This document shows positions 8,885 to 18,600 of a stretch of DNA of 64,000 bases, one piece after another; the first letter of the stretch is position 1; the number at the start of each line of letters is the position of its first letter. This DNA comes from Glutamicibacter mishrai. Lineage in GTDB: Bacteria; Actinomycetota; Actinomycetes; Actinomycetales; Micrococcaceae. The position numbers and the translations under genes were made by a program. The notes under the pieces were generated by a model. That model was given only the letters and a program-made list of their open reading frames with translations, searched no databases and had not been told where the DNA came from. The stretch covers positions 806,001-870,000 of the forward strand of contig NZ_CP032549.1 of the NCBI RefSeq assembly GCF_012221945.1. The letters run 5' to 3'.

Positions 8885-9295
8885 CTAGCGCTTCATGCCT
8901 GCAATGTAATAGTCCGAAGGAACAATGACCTTGCCTAGCGGCATCAAGGAAATCGGAATCATCTTCAAATTCGCAATGCCCAGCGGGATGCCGATAATCG
9001 AGACGAACATCGGAATAGCGGTCACTACGTGCCCGATGGCAATCCAGATGCCTGCGAAGATCACCCAGATGACATTACCCAAAGCCGAGAATGCGCCTAC
9101 CGGTCCGCGATCAATCACGGTGCGCCCGAAAGGCCACAACGCATAGCCTGCGATGCGGAAGGACGCGATACCGAAGGGAATGGTCACGATCAGCAGGCAG
9201 CAGATGATGCCGGCCAAAACGTACCCCAAGGCCAGCCACAGCCCGCCAAACACCAACCAAATTACGTTGAGAATACCGCGCACTAAATCAGTCAT
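8885..9295 (-). CDS. YccF-domain membrane protein
   Basis: The protein has 136 residues and consists of two repeated YccF-type units, each a hydrophobic pair with the conserved LIVTIPFGIASFRIAGYALWPFGR and its diverged copy FVSIIGIPLGIANLKMIPISLMPLGK. Four membrane segments are likely. The family function is unknown. I chose ATG 9295 because family members begin with a short head before the GILNVIWLVFGG helix. An upstream ATG at 9331 with a GGGGGAT ribosome site would add 12 residues and is nearly as good. It is transcribed divergently from trmB. Confidence 0.85.
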   Translation of the reverse strand: MTDLVRGILNVIWLVFGGLWLALGYVLAGIICCLLIVTIPFGIASFRIAGYALWPFGRTVIDRGPVGAFSALGNVIWVIFAGIWIAIGHVVTAIPMFVSIIGIPLGIANLKMIPISLMPLGKVIVPSDYYIAGMKR

Positions 9296-9420
9296 GATTT
9301 CATTCTTCAGCCCCGCCTGCCTTTGTGCCATAGGTGATCCCCCGGATTATCCCCTAGGGTGTCCAATCCCCTACTTTCTGGCAAGCAGCACACCCCCTGG
9401 CTCCGTTAGGATTAATCATC

Positions 9421-10278
9421 ATGAGCGAATCGAGCGATCAGCAGCGCCCAGCCCACGGCACTGCCCCCAAGGACCCGAATCTTTTCCGCGCGGAGCCAGT
9501 GTCATTTGTACGCCGCGGCAACCGCCTCCAGGGCCGCCGTGCCAGCGCGTGGGAACGCAACGCAGAGCAGTACGTCATCGAACCGCCGCGCAAGATTGCC
9601 GATACCTCGGTGGCCGACGACTTCCAGCTTGACCCCGCTGAAGCTTTCGGCCGCGCCGCACCATTGGTCGTGGAAATCGGTACCGGCCTGGGAGAGTGCA
9701 TCGCCAACGCCGCCAAGGATGATCCAGAGCGCAACTACTTGGCCGTAGAGGTCTACCGGCCGGGCCTCGCTCAACTCATGCTCAAGGTCGAGTCCTTTGG
9801 CATCACCAACGTCCGCGCCGTCCAGGCCAACGCCCCAGAGGTCCTGGACGTCATGCTTGATGAGAACAGCGCCGATGAAATCTGGATCTTCTTCTCCGAC
9901 CCATGGCACAAGCCGCGCCACCACAAGCGCCGCCTGATCAAGAAGTCATTCCTCGACAAGGTCTCCCGCGTCCTCAAGCCGGGTGGAACCCTGCGTCTTG
10001 CCACCGACTGGTCGAACTACGCCGAGCAGATGCGTGAAGTCCTTGAAGCGCACGCCGATTTCGAGAATCAGCATCCAGGCAATTTGGCTGGCGAAGACAG
10101 CAACCTGACCAAGGTCCGCCGTGAGGGCATGGAAGGTTTTGATCCCGAGCCTGAATTCATTGATGAGCAAGGTGGCTGGGCGCCACGTTTTGAGCGCCGC
10201 ATCCTCACCAGCTTCGAGGGCAAAGCTTTGAAGGCCGGTCGCCTCGTCTTCGATCTGGCGTACACCCGCGTCGGTTAA
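9421..10278 (+). CDS. trmB: tRNA (guanine-N7-)-methyltransferase
   Basis: TrmB methylates G46 in the variable loop of many tRNAs using S-adenosylmethionine. The 285-residue protein has a basic N-terminal extension of about 80 residues common in actinobacteria. The SAM-binding motif follows as VVEIGTGLGE (about residues 81-90), and the highly diagnostic DEIWIFFSDPWHKPRHHKRR contains the catalytic Asp and the tRNA-contacting basic run. LKPGGTLRLATDW is motif VI-like. The only odd point is Thr in place of the second small residue in the usual GSGxG. The gene ends at a 19-bp hairpin that overlaps the next gene's start. Confidence 0.95.
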   Translation: MSESSDQQRPAHGTAPKDPNLFRAEPVSFVRRGNRLQGRRASAWERNAEQYVIEPPRKIADTSVADDFQLDPAEAFGRAAPLVVEIGTGLGECIANAAKDDPERNYLAVEVYRPGLAQLMLKVESFGITNVRAVQANAPEVLDVMLDENSADEIWIFFSDPWHKPRHHKRRLIKKSFLDKVSRVLKPGGTLRLATDWSNYAEQMREVLEAHADFENQHPGNLAGEDSNLTKVRREGMEGFDPEPEFIDEQGGWAPRFERRILTSFEGKALKAGRLVFDLAYTRVG

Positions 10279-10297
10279 TATCGGCGTCAAAGCTCCA

Positions 10298-10338
10298 GAA
10301 GGGCCATGGAATCCATAGGATGGATTCCATGGCCCTTC
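10298..10338 (+). terminator. Terminator hairpin after trmB overlapping the next gene's start
   Basis: A perfect 19-base-pair inverted repeat (arms 10298-10316 and 10320-10338) with a 3-base AGG loop follows trmB by 20 bases. The 3' arm runs into CTTCATCC rather than a clean T-run. The likely ribosome site (AGGA, 10317-10320) and start codon (ATG 10329) of the following acetyltransferase lie inside it. Confidence 0.8.
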
Positions 10339-10955
10339 CTTCATCCAAGATCAGCAGTTACGCCCAAGCACCCACGATGGAATATGCCGGCGTGCGACTG
10401 GAACAGCTTTCACTCGACCACGCCCAAGAGCTCGCAGAGATTGTCTCAGCAGGGCGCCTTGATGAAATCTGGTACACCTCGATTCCCTCGGCGCAGGATA
10501 TGGCCAGCGATATCAAGAAGCGTTTGGCTTTGCAGGAAAGCGGAGCCATGGCGCCCTTTGCCATCATTGACCTCTCCACAGGCAAGGCTGTGGGAGCAAC
10601 AACGTACCTGAATATCGATGAACCGAACAAGCGCGTTGAAATCGGCTCCACCTACTTGTCCTCGGCGGTCCAGGGCACAGGGATCAACCCGGCAGCGAAG
10701 TTCCTGCTGCTGCAGCGGGCTTTCGAGGAATTGGATTGCTATTCCGTGGCATTCTGCACGCACTGGCATAACGCGGCTTCACGGGCTGCCATCGCGCGGC
10801 TCGGCGCAAAACAAGATGGGGTGCTGCGCAATCACAAATATGATCCGGCCACAGGAACGCTGCGCGACACCGTGATCTTTTCGATTCTTCCGCACGAGTG
10901 GCCTGCTGTGCGTACCGGCCTAGAGACGCGCCTCGCACGCCACGGGCGGATCTAG
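10329..10955 (+). CDS. GNAT-family (RimJ/RimL-like) N-acetyltransferase
   Basis: The 208-residue protein resembles ribosomal-protein alanine acetyltransferases and related enzymes. It has an N-terminal VRLEQLSLDHAQELAEIVSAGRLDEIW segment, the central strand pair FAIIDLSTGKAVGATTYLNIDEPNKRVEIGSTYL, the SSAVQGTGINPAAKFLLLQRAFEELDCYSVAF acetyl-CoA region, and a closing ASRAAIARLGAKQDGVLRNH that fits this family. Possible starts are ATG 10320, 10329 and 10377. I chose 10329 because AGGA lies eight bases upstream. Both 10320 and 10329 fall inside the 3' arm of the trmB terminator. The gene overlaps the hspR stop by four bases on the opposite strand. Confidence 0.85.
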   Translation: MALPSSKISSYAQAPTMEYAGVRLEQLSLDHAQELAEIVSAGRLDEIWYTSIPSAQDMASDIKKRLALQESGAMAPFAIIDLSTGKAVGATTYLNIDEPNKRVEIGSTYLSSAVQGTGINPAAKFLLLQRAFEELDCYSVAFCTHWHNAASRAAIARLGAKQDGVLRNHKYDPATGTLRDTVIFSILPHEWPAVRTGLETRLARHGRI

Positions 10956-11380
10956 CGGCCGATAGCGCGGCGGGCGGTGAACAGCGTGACGGTTGGTTCG
11001 CGTCGTTCTGGACGCATGCCGCGAGCCAGGGACACCACATCGCCACCGGAAGTGCCGGCAGCAAAAATACGGGATTGGCCTTGGCGCACTGCGATGAGTT
11101 CATTGCGCAGGTCGTTGACCTCGGTCTGCAGGTAGGCAACCTGATCTTGCAGATCAAGGATCCGCTTGATGCCTTCGAGTGAGACGCCATCCTTGCTCAA
11201 CGCCTGGACTTGGCGGAGCAGGGACACATCGCGCTGCGAGTAGCGGCGCTGCTTGCCCGATTGGCGGCTCGGCGACACCAGGCCGATCCGGTCATACTGG
11301 CGTAGCGTCTGCGGGTGCATATCTGCCAGTTGAGCGGCGACGGAAATGACGAAGACAGGTCGCAGGTACTCCCCGTTCAC
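10952..11380 (-). CDS. hspR: Heat-shock repressor HspR (MerR family)
   Basis: HspR is a MerR-type repressor that binds HAIR operators together with DnaK as co-repressor. The 142-residue protein begins with a MerR winged-helix DNA-binding region (about residues 10-80: VFVISVAAQLADMHPQTLRQYDRIGLVSPSRQSGKQRRYSQRDV). A short coiled coil follows (LQDQVAYLQTEVNDLRNELIAV), then a short tail. It is the last gene of dnaK-grpE-dnaJ-hspR. The start is GTG 11380, with AAGGTGG upstream. HAIR boxes at 15058-15078, 15110-15130 and 6240-6260 are its predicted targets, so it autoregulates. Its stop overlaps the end of the convergent GNAT gene. Confidence 0.95.
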   Translation of the reverse strand: MNGEYLRPVFVISVAAQLADMHPQTLRQYDRIGLVSPSRQSGKQRRYSQRDVSLLRQVQALSKDGVSLEGIKRILDLQDQVAYLQTEVNDLRNELIAVRQGQSRIFAAGTSGGDVVSLARGMRPERREPTVTLFTARRAIGR

Positions 11381-11442
11381 GTTGCTTCAACCACCTTTCT
11401 ACATGGCTTGTCAGCTCTACAGCCTCTAGTCTTTGAGTCTAG

Positions 11443-11480
11443 CTTCCCTGCCGTGCCACTTCGAGGGCACGACAGGGAAG
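11443..11480 (-). terminator. Intercistronic hairpin between dnaJ and hspR
   Basis: Arms 11443-11457 and 11466-11480 pair with one mismatch around an 8-base loop. There is no T-run on the minus strand. It could reduce hspR transcription relative to dnaJ, or protect an upstream mRNA end after processing. Confidence 0.6.
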
Positions 11481-11497
11481 AAAGAACCCTCTTTGTT

Positions 11498-12472
11498 TCA
11501 GAGCTTGGCTTTGGCGGCCAAGTCCACGCGTGGGTCTTCGCCTTCGGTTGCTGCGGCGAAGTCCTCCACGGCCTTCTTCGCGGCGTCCGAGAGATTCTGC
11601 GGAATTACCACATCCAGGATGATCAGCAGATCGCCGGTGGCCTTGGAGGTTTTCACGCCTCGGCCCTTCAGGCGCAGAGTGCGGCCCGAATTCGATCCGG
11701 CGGGAACCTTCATCGCTACCGTTTCGCCATCCAGGGTGGGTACGTGGATCTTTGCACCCAGCACGGCCTCGTCAAAGGTGACTGGCACGTGGATGCGAAT
11801 ATTGTTCTCTTCGCGCTTGAAGAAGGGATGCTCGTTGACCTTCACCTTGACCAGCAGGTCGCCATTGCCAGCTGCACCAGGGTGCCCCTTGCCACGCACG
11901 CGAACGGATTGTCCGTCCTTGATGCCCGCAGGGATGCGCACGTCAATGACTTCGCCGTTCTGCTCGCGCAAGGCGATGGTGGTTCCCTTGATGGAGCCCG
12001 CGAAGGAGATCGAGGTGTTCGCGGTGCGGTCCTGACCCTTGCGCGGTGGCGCGCTTTGGCCGAAGCCGCCTGCGCCGCCGCCGAATCCGCCGCCCCCGAA
12101 CAGGTCGGAGAAGTCCGGCTGTCCGCCGCGTCCGCGGGCTCCGCCCCCGCCGCCAAAGAGGTTGGAGAAGATATCCTCGAATCCAGCTTGGCCGCCTGGT
12201 GCCCCGCCAGGTCCTCCGGCGGAGAAGCGTGCTCCGCCGCCCATGGCACGGATCGCGTCATACTGCTCGCGCTGTTCTTTATCCGCCAGCACCGAGTGGG
12301 CTTCGGAGATGTCCTTGAATTTCTGTTCGGCTGCCGCATCACCCTGGTTGGTGTCCGGGTGGTACTTGCGCGCAAGCTTGCGGTACGCCTTCTTGATGTC
12401 CGCCTCGCTGGCGTCCTTGGCGACGCCCAGAATGGCGTAGAAGTCTTTTTCGATCCAGTCCTGACTTGCCAT
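11498..12472 (-). CDS. dnaJ: DnaJ-type co-chaperone without zinc finger
   Basis: This 324-residue J-protein stimulates the DnaK ATPase. It has a J domain (about residues 8-75) with the HPD motif in KYHPDTNQGD, a long Gly/Phe-rich linker (about 80-135) and the two C-terminal beta-barrel substrate-binding domains (about 140-320: IPAGIKDGQSVRVRGKGHPG, TFDEAVLGAKIHVPTLDG). No CxxCxGxG repeats occur and the protein has no cysteine at all, so it belongs to the class II (CbpA-like) DnaJ type, although it sits in the main dnaK operon. A class I DnaJ with zinc finger presumably exists elsewhere, usually next to hrcA. Confidence 0.93.
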   Translation of the reverse strand: MASQDWIEKDFYAILGVAKDASEADIKKAYRKLARKYHPDTNQGDAAAEQKFKDISEAHSVLADKEQREQYDAIRAMGGGARFSAGGPGGAPGGQAGFEDIFSNLFGGGGGARGRGGQPDFSDLFGGGGFGGGAGGFGQSAPPRKGQDRTANTSISFAGSIKGTTIALREQNGEVIDVRIPAGIKDGQSVRVRGKGHPGAAGNGDLLVKVKVNEHPFFKREENNIRIHVPVTFDEAVLGAKIHVPTLDGETVAMKVPAGSNSGRTLRLKGRGVKTSKATGDLLIILDVVIPQNLSDAAKKAVEDFAAATEGEDPRVDLAAKAKL

Positions 12473-12500
12473 CAGGGCCCCGTCCTTTCAATGCCAATTC

Positions 12501-12540
12501 GAAACTGCCCACTGACGATTTCTCGGCAGTGGGCAGTTTC
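12501..12540 (-). terminator. Intercistronic hairpin between grpE and dnaJ
   Basis: A perfect 14-base-pair stem (arms 12501-12514 and 12527-12540, loop 12) lies between grpE and dnaJ in the heat-shock operon. No T-run follows on the minus strand, so it may be a partial terminator, a processing site or a stabiliser of the dnaK-grpE mRNA. Confidence 0.6.
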
Positions 12541-12557
12541 AATTGTGTTATTCGTGG

Positions 12558-13139
12558 CTATTCGCCGGTTGCTACCAGTACCTGCGCTGCGCGCAGGACG
12601 GTGGTTCCCTTGCGGTAACCGTTACGCAACACCTGGCCCACGTGGTCGGCTGGAACTTCCGGAACAGCCTGGCGAAGCAATGCTTCGTGGATGTTCGGGT
12701 CGAACTCAACACCGGCCTCGTTGATGCGCTCCAGGCCATGCTGGACCAAAATGGTATCCAGCTTGTTGGCGATCGCAGCGAACGGTCCGTCGGTCAGATC
12801 CCCATGCGCCCGGGCGGCATCGATTTCATCGAGTACCGGGAGGATGGTGGTCAATACCGACTGGACTGCGCTTTCTCGTGCCACTGCCCGGTCACGCTCA
12901 ACGCGCTTGCGGTAGTTGACATATTCAGCCTGCAGGCGCAGAAGGTCGTTGCGCAGCTCGGTTTCGGTCGCGCTGGCTTCGCCCTGCTGTGCCTCGGCTT
13001 CATCAACGTCGGCGCCAGCTTCGTTCAGGATCGCCTCGGCCTGGCCCAGGGCGTCAGCGGTTGGCTGCTCATTGGCGGCCTCTGGCTGGTTCTCCGACTC
13101 GGCGTCGAAGTTTTCGTTCTGGTCTTTTGCCTCGGACAT
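12558..13139 (-). CDS. grpE: Nucleotide exchange factor GrpE
   Basis: GrpE is the dimeric exchange factor that releases ADP from DnaK. The 193-residue protein has an acidic, disordered N-terminal third, a long coiled coil around ELRNDLLRLQAEYVNYRKRVERDRAVA, and the C-terminal beta domain with LERINEAGVEFDPNIHEALLRQ and VLRNGYRKGTTVLRAAQVLVA, which are strong family signatures. It begins only 13 bases after the dnaK stop, so the two genes are surely co-transcribed from the HspR-controlled dnaK promoter. A 14-bp hairpin separates it from dnaJ. Confidence 0.96.
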   Translation of the reverse strand: MSEAKDQNENFDAESENQPEAANEQPTADALGQAEAILNEAGADVDEAEAQQGEASATETELRNDLLRLQAEYVNYRKRVERDRAVARESAVQSVLTTILPVLDEIDAARAHGDLTDGPFAAIANKLDTILVQHGLERINEAGVEFDPNIHEALLRQAVPEVPADHVGQVLRNGYRKGTTVLRAAQVLVATGE

Positions 13140-13152
13140 ATTCCCTAACTCC

Positions 13153-15006
<1,854 letters not shown>

Positions 15007-15057
15007 AATGGCTCTCCTTTGCCTTGGTTGAAAGTACTAACGCTGAGGATTTACCCC

Positions 15058-15078
15058 ATTGAGCGTTCTGCACTCAAG
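15058..15078. promoter_or_regulatory. HAIR operator 1 (HspR site) at the dnaK promoter
   Basis: ATTGAGC (15058-15064) and ACTCAAG (15072-15078) with a seven-base spacer match the HAIR consensus at 12 of 14 positions. The box overlaps the proposed -10 hexamer of the dnaK promoter. Confidence 0.82.
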
Positions 15079-15104
15079 TTTACTCAGCCCGTTTCGACTG
15101 TCAA
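15077..15104 (-). promoter_or_regulatory. Proposed dnaK promoter
   Basis: On the minus strand a perfect TTGACA (15104-15099) is followed after 16 bases by TAAACT (15082-15077), a four-of-six match to the -10 consensus. It lies between the two HAIR operators and reads towards dnaK. Confidence 0.65.
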
Positions 15105-15109
15105 ATTAA

Positions 15110-15130
15110 CTTGAGCCAATCACACTCAAC
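15110..15130. promoter_or_regulatory. HAIR operator 2 (HspR site) upstream of dnaK promoter
   Basis: CTTGAGC (15110-15116) and ACTCAAC (15124-15130) with a seven-base spacer match the HAIR consensus at 12 of 14 positions. It lies just upstream of the dnaK -35 hexamer and 37 bases before the start of the divergent small membrane gene. Confidence 0.85.
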
Positions 15131-15167
15131 TTTGCGTTCTGCCTTGTTCAACGAACAAAGTGCAAGA

Positions 15168-15485
15168 ATGATTCCCATGCCGAAAAATAATTTTCAGACA
15201 CAGGACACGCAAGGCACTCAAGGACAATCCACCCTGCGCTCCCGGCGCCACAACCTACCGAAAAAACAGTCCTTCCGGGAGCTGGATCGCCGAACTCAAA
15301 TTGCTGCAGTCGCCGCTGGAATTATCGAACTGACTTTGATGTTTGCAGCGTTGCGCGATCTTCGTCGACGCCCCGCTCGGCTGATAAGAGGGCCAAAACC
15401 CCTGTGGGCCGTGGTCAGTTGCCTCAACGTACTGGGAAGCCTTTCCTACTTCATTTTTGGTCGTCGCAAAGACCCTCAAAACTGA
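15168..15485 (+). CDS. Small membrane protein, PLDc_N-like
   Basis: This small protein of about 105 residues has a polar, Gln/Thr-rich head and two hydrophobic segments (TQIAAVAAGIIELTLMFAAL and PLWAVVSCLNVLGSLSYFIFGRR). The second segment, with W in the helix and the final YFIFGRRK, resembles the phospholipase-D-nuclease N-terminal (PLDc_N) domain found alone in many small actinobacterial membrane proteins. The start could be ATG 15168 or ATG 15177; a longer frame back to 15111 would run through the HAIR box and is unlikely. It is divergent from dnaK. No enzymatic residues are present. Confidence 0.7.
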   Translation: MIPMPKNNFQTQDTQGTQGQSTLRSRRHNLPKKQSFRELDRRTQIAAVAAGIIELTLMFAALRDLRRRPARLIRGPKPLWAVVSCLNVLGSLSYFIFGRRKDPQN

Positions 15486-15501
15486 TCTACAGGCACAATG
15501 A

Positions 15502-15537
15502 AACAACCCGCTCTCGCGAAAACGAGAACGGGTTGTT
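15502..15537. terminator. Terminator between small membrane gene and pullulanase
   Basis: Arms 15502-15516 and 15523-15537 pair with one mismatch around a six-base loop. It serves the plus-strand small gene and possibly the convergent pullulanase gene, whose stop lies 126 bases away. Confidence 0.75.
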
Positions 15538-15662
15538 CGCTGTCAGCGTGGACGCTTTGGCAATGAAAACCTCGGTTGCCACACTGGCTAGATCAGATCG
15601 TCAGCCAACAATGTTCCTGCGGATAATCCCGACAGATGATCCAGTCGGAATGCTCCGATCTA

Positions 15663-18600
15663 CTACTTAGCCGATCCCTGTGGTTCCACTAGGACTGCCG
15701 CCGTGCGCCCCGGAATAGTCAGCTCACCGGTGGCACTGTCGAACGAAGCCGACTTCACCCGGTCATCACTTCCACCCGAGAGCGCCTTAGCGAGCGAATA
15801 ATCGTGACCTACTAATTCCTCAAGGGTCTGCGTGCTATCTTTCGGCGAGGCGTTGAAGAGCACCAAGGCCCCATCATGCTTACGATCAGCATCCTTGCCC
15901 ACGGTATCGTCGATACGCATCACGATAATTCCTGGTTCGGCTTCGGACCCACCCAGCGGGAAGCTCACCTTTTGCTCGATGAGATCAGCTGAGCCCAAAC
16001 GCAAGAGACCTACCTCTTTACGAGTCCGCAGCAAGTCCAGAGCAGCGCCTTCAGCAGCAGCCATGGCCTTTGCATCCGGCTTAAGCGCAGGGTCTTCTAA
16101 TAGTGGAGCCATCAGATCCCACTTCTCACCGTTGTCCGCCTTGGGTGGAAGCCCGGAGCCAAAAGTGTTCTCCACGCCGGAGAAGTCGATGCGGTTAAAC
16201 CAGTCCCCCGAGTTATAGGAATTTCGGTCCAAAGACTTTGAACGCAATAACTCGGTTCCGGCATGCCAGAACGGAACAGCTTGTGAATACATCACGGTCG
16301 CCTGCGAGAGGGTATTCATTCGCACTCGATCTTCCATGGAAGTATCTCGTGGCAACTTGAGCACAGTGAGGTCGTAGAGCGTTTCGTTATCGTGCGCGTC
16401 AACATAGTTGATCACTTCCCCCGGCTGCGAGGCATAGCCCGCTTTCGCTCCGCGGTAATTCAACTCATCACCACGGTGCACGCTGCCATCCGAAGTGAGG
16501 AACTCGAACCCTTCCAGGTTGCCAGCCAAGCCGAGCTTCACCAGGTCTGTTTCGTGGCCGAGGTCTTTCAATGCTTCCTCGGTGCTCCCATTGACCTTAT
16601 TGCCGTTGGGATCCGTGCCCAAGCCAGTACCAAAGCCCTGACGGAATGTTGAGGATGAATCAACAGGACTGCCACCATGAACGGCATCGCGCAGTCGGTC
16701 ATTAAAGGTCCCTATGCCGGTACCGTTCAATTGCCCTTGAGTCGCTTGATAGAAGCGAGCATTGTCCCCCACTTCCCCAAAGTTCCATCCTTCACCGTAG
16801 AGGTAAATGGACTTGCCATCCACTCCGTCACGTCCCGGTTTCAGTTCATCTAGTGCGCTACGTACCGCTTCCATAGTTTCTCGCGAGTGGTGGCCCATGA
16901 GGTCAAAACGGAATCCATCAACCTTATAGTCCTTGGCCCACACCACCAGGGCATCAACCATCAGTTTCTGCGCCGCAGCGTGTTCCGTAGCTAGGTTCTG
17001 GCAGCAGGTCGAAGTTTCGACTTTCCCGGTAGCATCAAGCCGGTGGTAGTAACCGGGCACGATCTTATCCAGCACACTGCGATCGGCTTGACCCGAGGCT
17101 GCAGTGTGGTTGAACACCTGATCAAGCACTACTTCTAGCCCCATGCTGTGCAAAGAACCGACCATTGAGCGGAATTCTTCCACCCGATTAGCGCCTTCCG
17201 GGTTCGTTGCGTATGAACCTTCCGGAGCCATGAAATGGAAGGGATCATAGCCCCAGTTGAATCCGTCTTCATCACCATGAGCGGTAACGCACTCTTGTTG
17301 TTTGCTCGAGGCTGCCGGCAGCGACTTCAGATCACAGTCCGTCTCAACACGTTGAGACTGTTCCTCCTCAATGGTGGCGATATCAAAACTTGGCAGCAGG
17401 TGAACGGTAGTCAGGCCAGCCTCGGAGAGCTGTTTGAGCTGCTTGCTTCCGGCTCCGTTGGCTCCAAACGCTCCGTAGCGGCCCCGCTGGTTCTCGGGCA
17501 CCGAAGCATCTGAAATTGAGAAGTCACGGATCTGCAGTTCATAGATGCTGCGGTCCACGTCCTTTTCGACGTTTTTGGCTTTGGCCTTACGCCACTGTTT
17601 TGGCTGGTGGTGAGGATCTTCCAAGCTCACAGCCACCGAGTGGGTGGAATTAGTCGTGAGTGCTACCGAGTAAGGATCCGTCACGATGTTCGTTTCAATC
17701 TTGCCGGTTTCCGGGACAAAGACTTGGACTTCCCACCGGTACTTCGCCTCAGCCATCTGAGGCTTGCCCTTGACCGTCCACACACCGCTGTCCTCCGAAT
17801 AGCTAGCAGCGTATCGTGTGGTCTTCTCCTTCTTGTCAGTAATCAGCAGTGTTGCGTTTTGGGCCGTGGGTGCCCAGAGCCTGAAAGTAGGGCGTTTCCC
17901 GGTGAAACTCACGCCGAGTTCTACATCTTCAAGCGCCTTGGCATAGAGATCATCGATAACACCAGCACTCTGGACTCCGGTGAAGGCGGTGAGTTTCTTG
18001 GAATCTCCTTCACCGTCGAATCGTGCCAAGGCCATTTGTGAGCGCAATGCAGAGGCTACGTCCTCGCGTTTAAGGTCAATACGCAAAGCTCGGTAGTCAG
18101 CAAGATGCGGGAACTTCTTACGTTGCTCTGCACTCAACCCGCCAATAACTTCTTTGAGCTCAAGTGGCTTCGCACCGGAGATCTCGTTTCCCTCCAATTT
18201 CAAGCCGGCGTCCTTGGCAGCGTAGAGGGCATAGCTTTCGCCACTACCCAGATCACGGGGAATAGCAATCGTATCTGCAGAAATCCACTGCGCTTTCATT
18301 TGACCAACGCCGTCGACTGTTTGGGTGTCAGAACCAATCTGCAGCAGGTGAGTCTTCGAGTCATAGCTGAAGCTCACCGGCTTCCCCTCGGTCACCGAGA
18401 GACTGTAGTTAGCACCTCCGGCAGCACCGTCAACGCCATAATTTTCCTCCCACCCGAAGTTATGCGACACCTTAAACTCGTAGGTGCCGGCCGGAATTTT
18501 CTCCGTAGTGAATTCGTAGGTACCGTCAGCATCTGGGTCAGCCATCAAAGTTGCCAAACAGGTTGGATCCCAGTCGGAAGCACAGCCCAACTCATCTTGA

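Noticed and set aside
11315-12724. Long plus-strand open frame opposite hspR and dnaJ
   Set aside because: It is antisense to recognised genes with clear homology, its peptide has no known motifs, and long shadow frames are expected in GC-rich DNA.
15007-15130. CIRCE element for HrcA control of dnaK
   Set aside because: No TTAGCACTC-N9-GAGTGCTAA-like repeat; the inverted repeats here fit HAIR/HspR instead.
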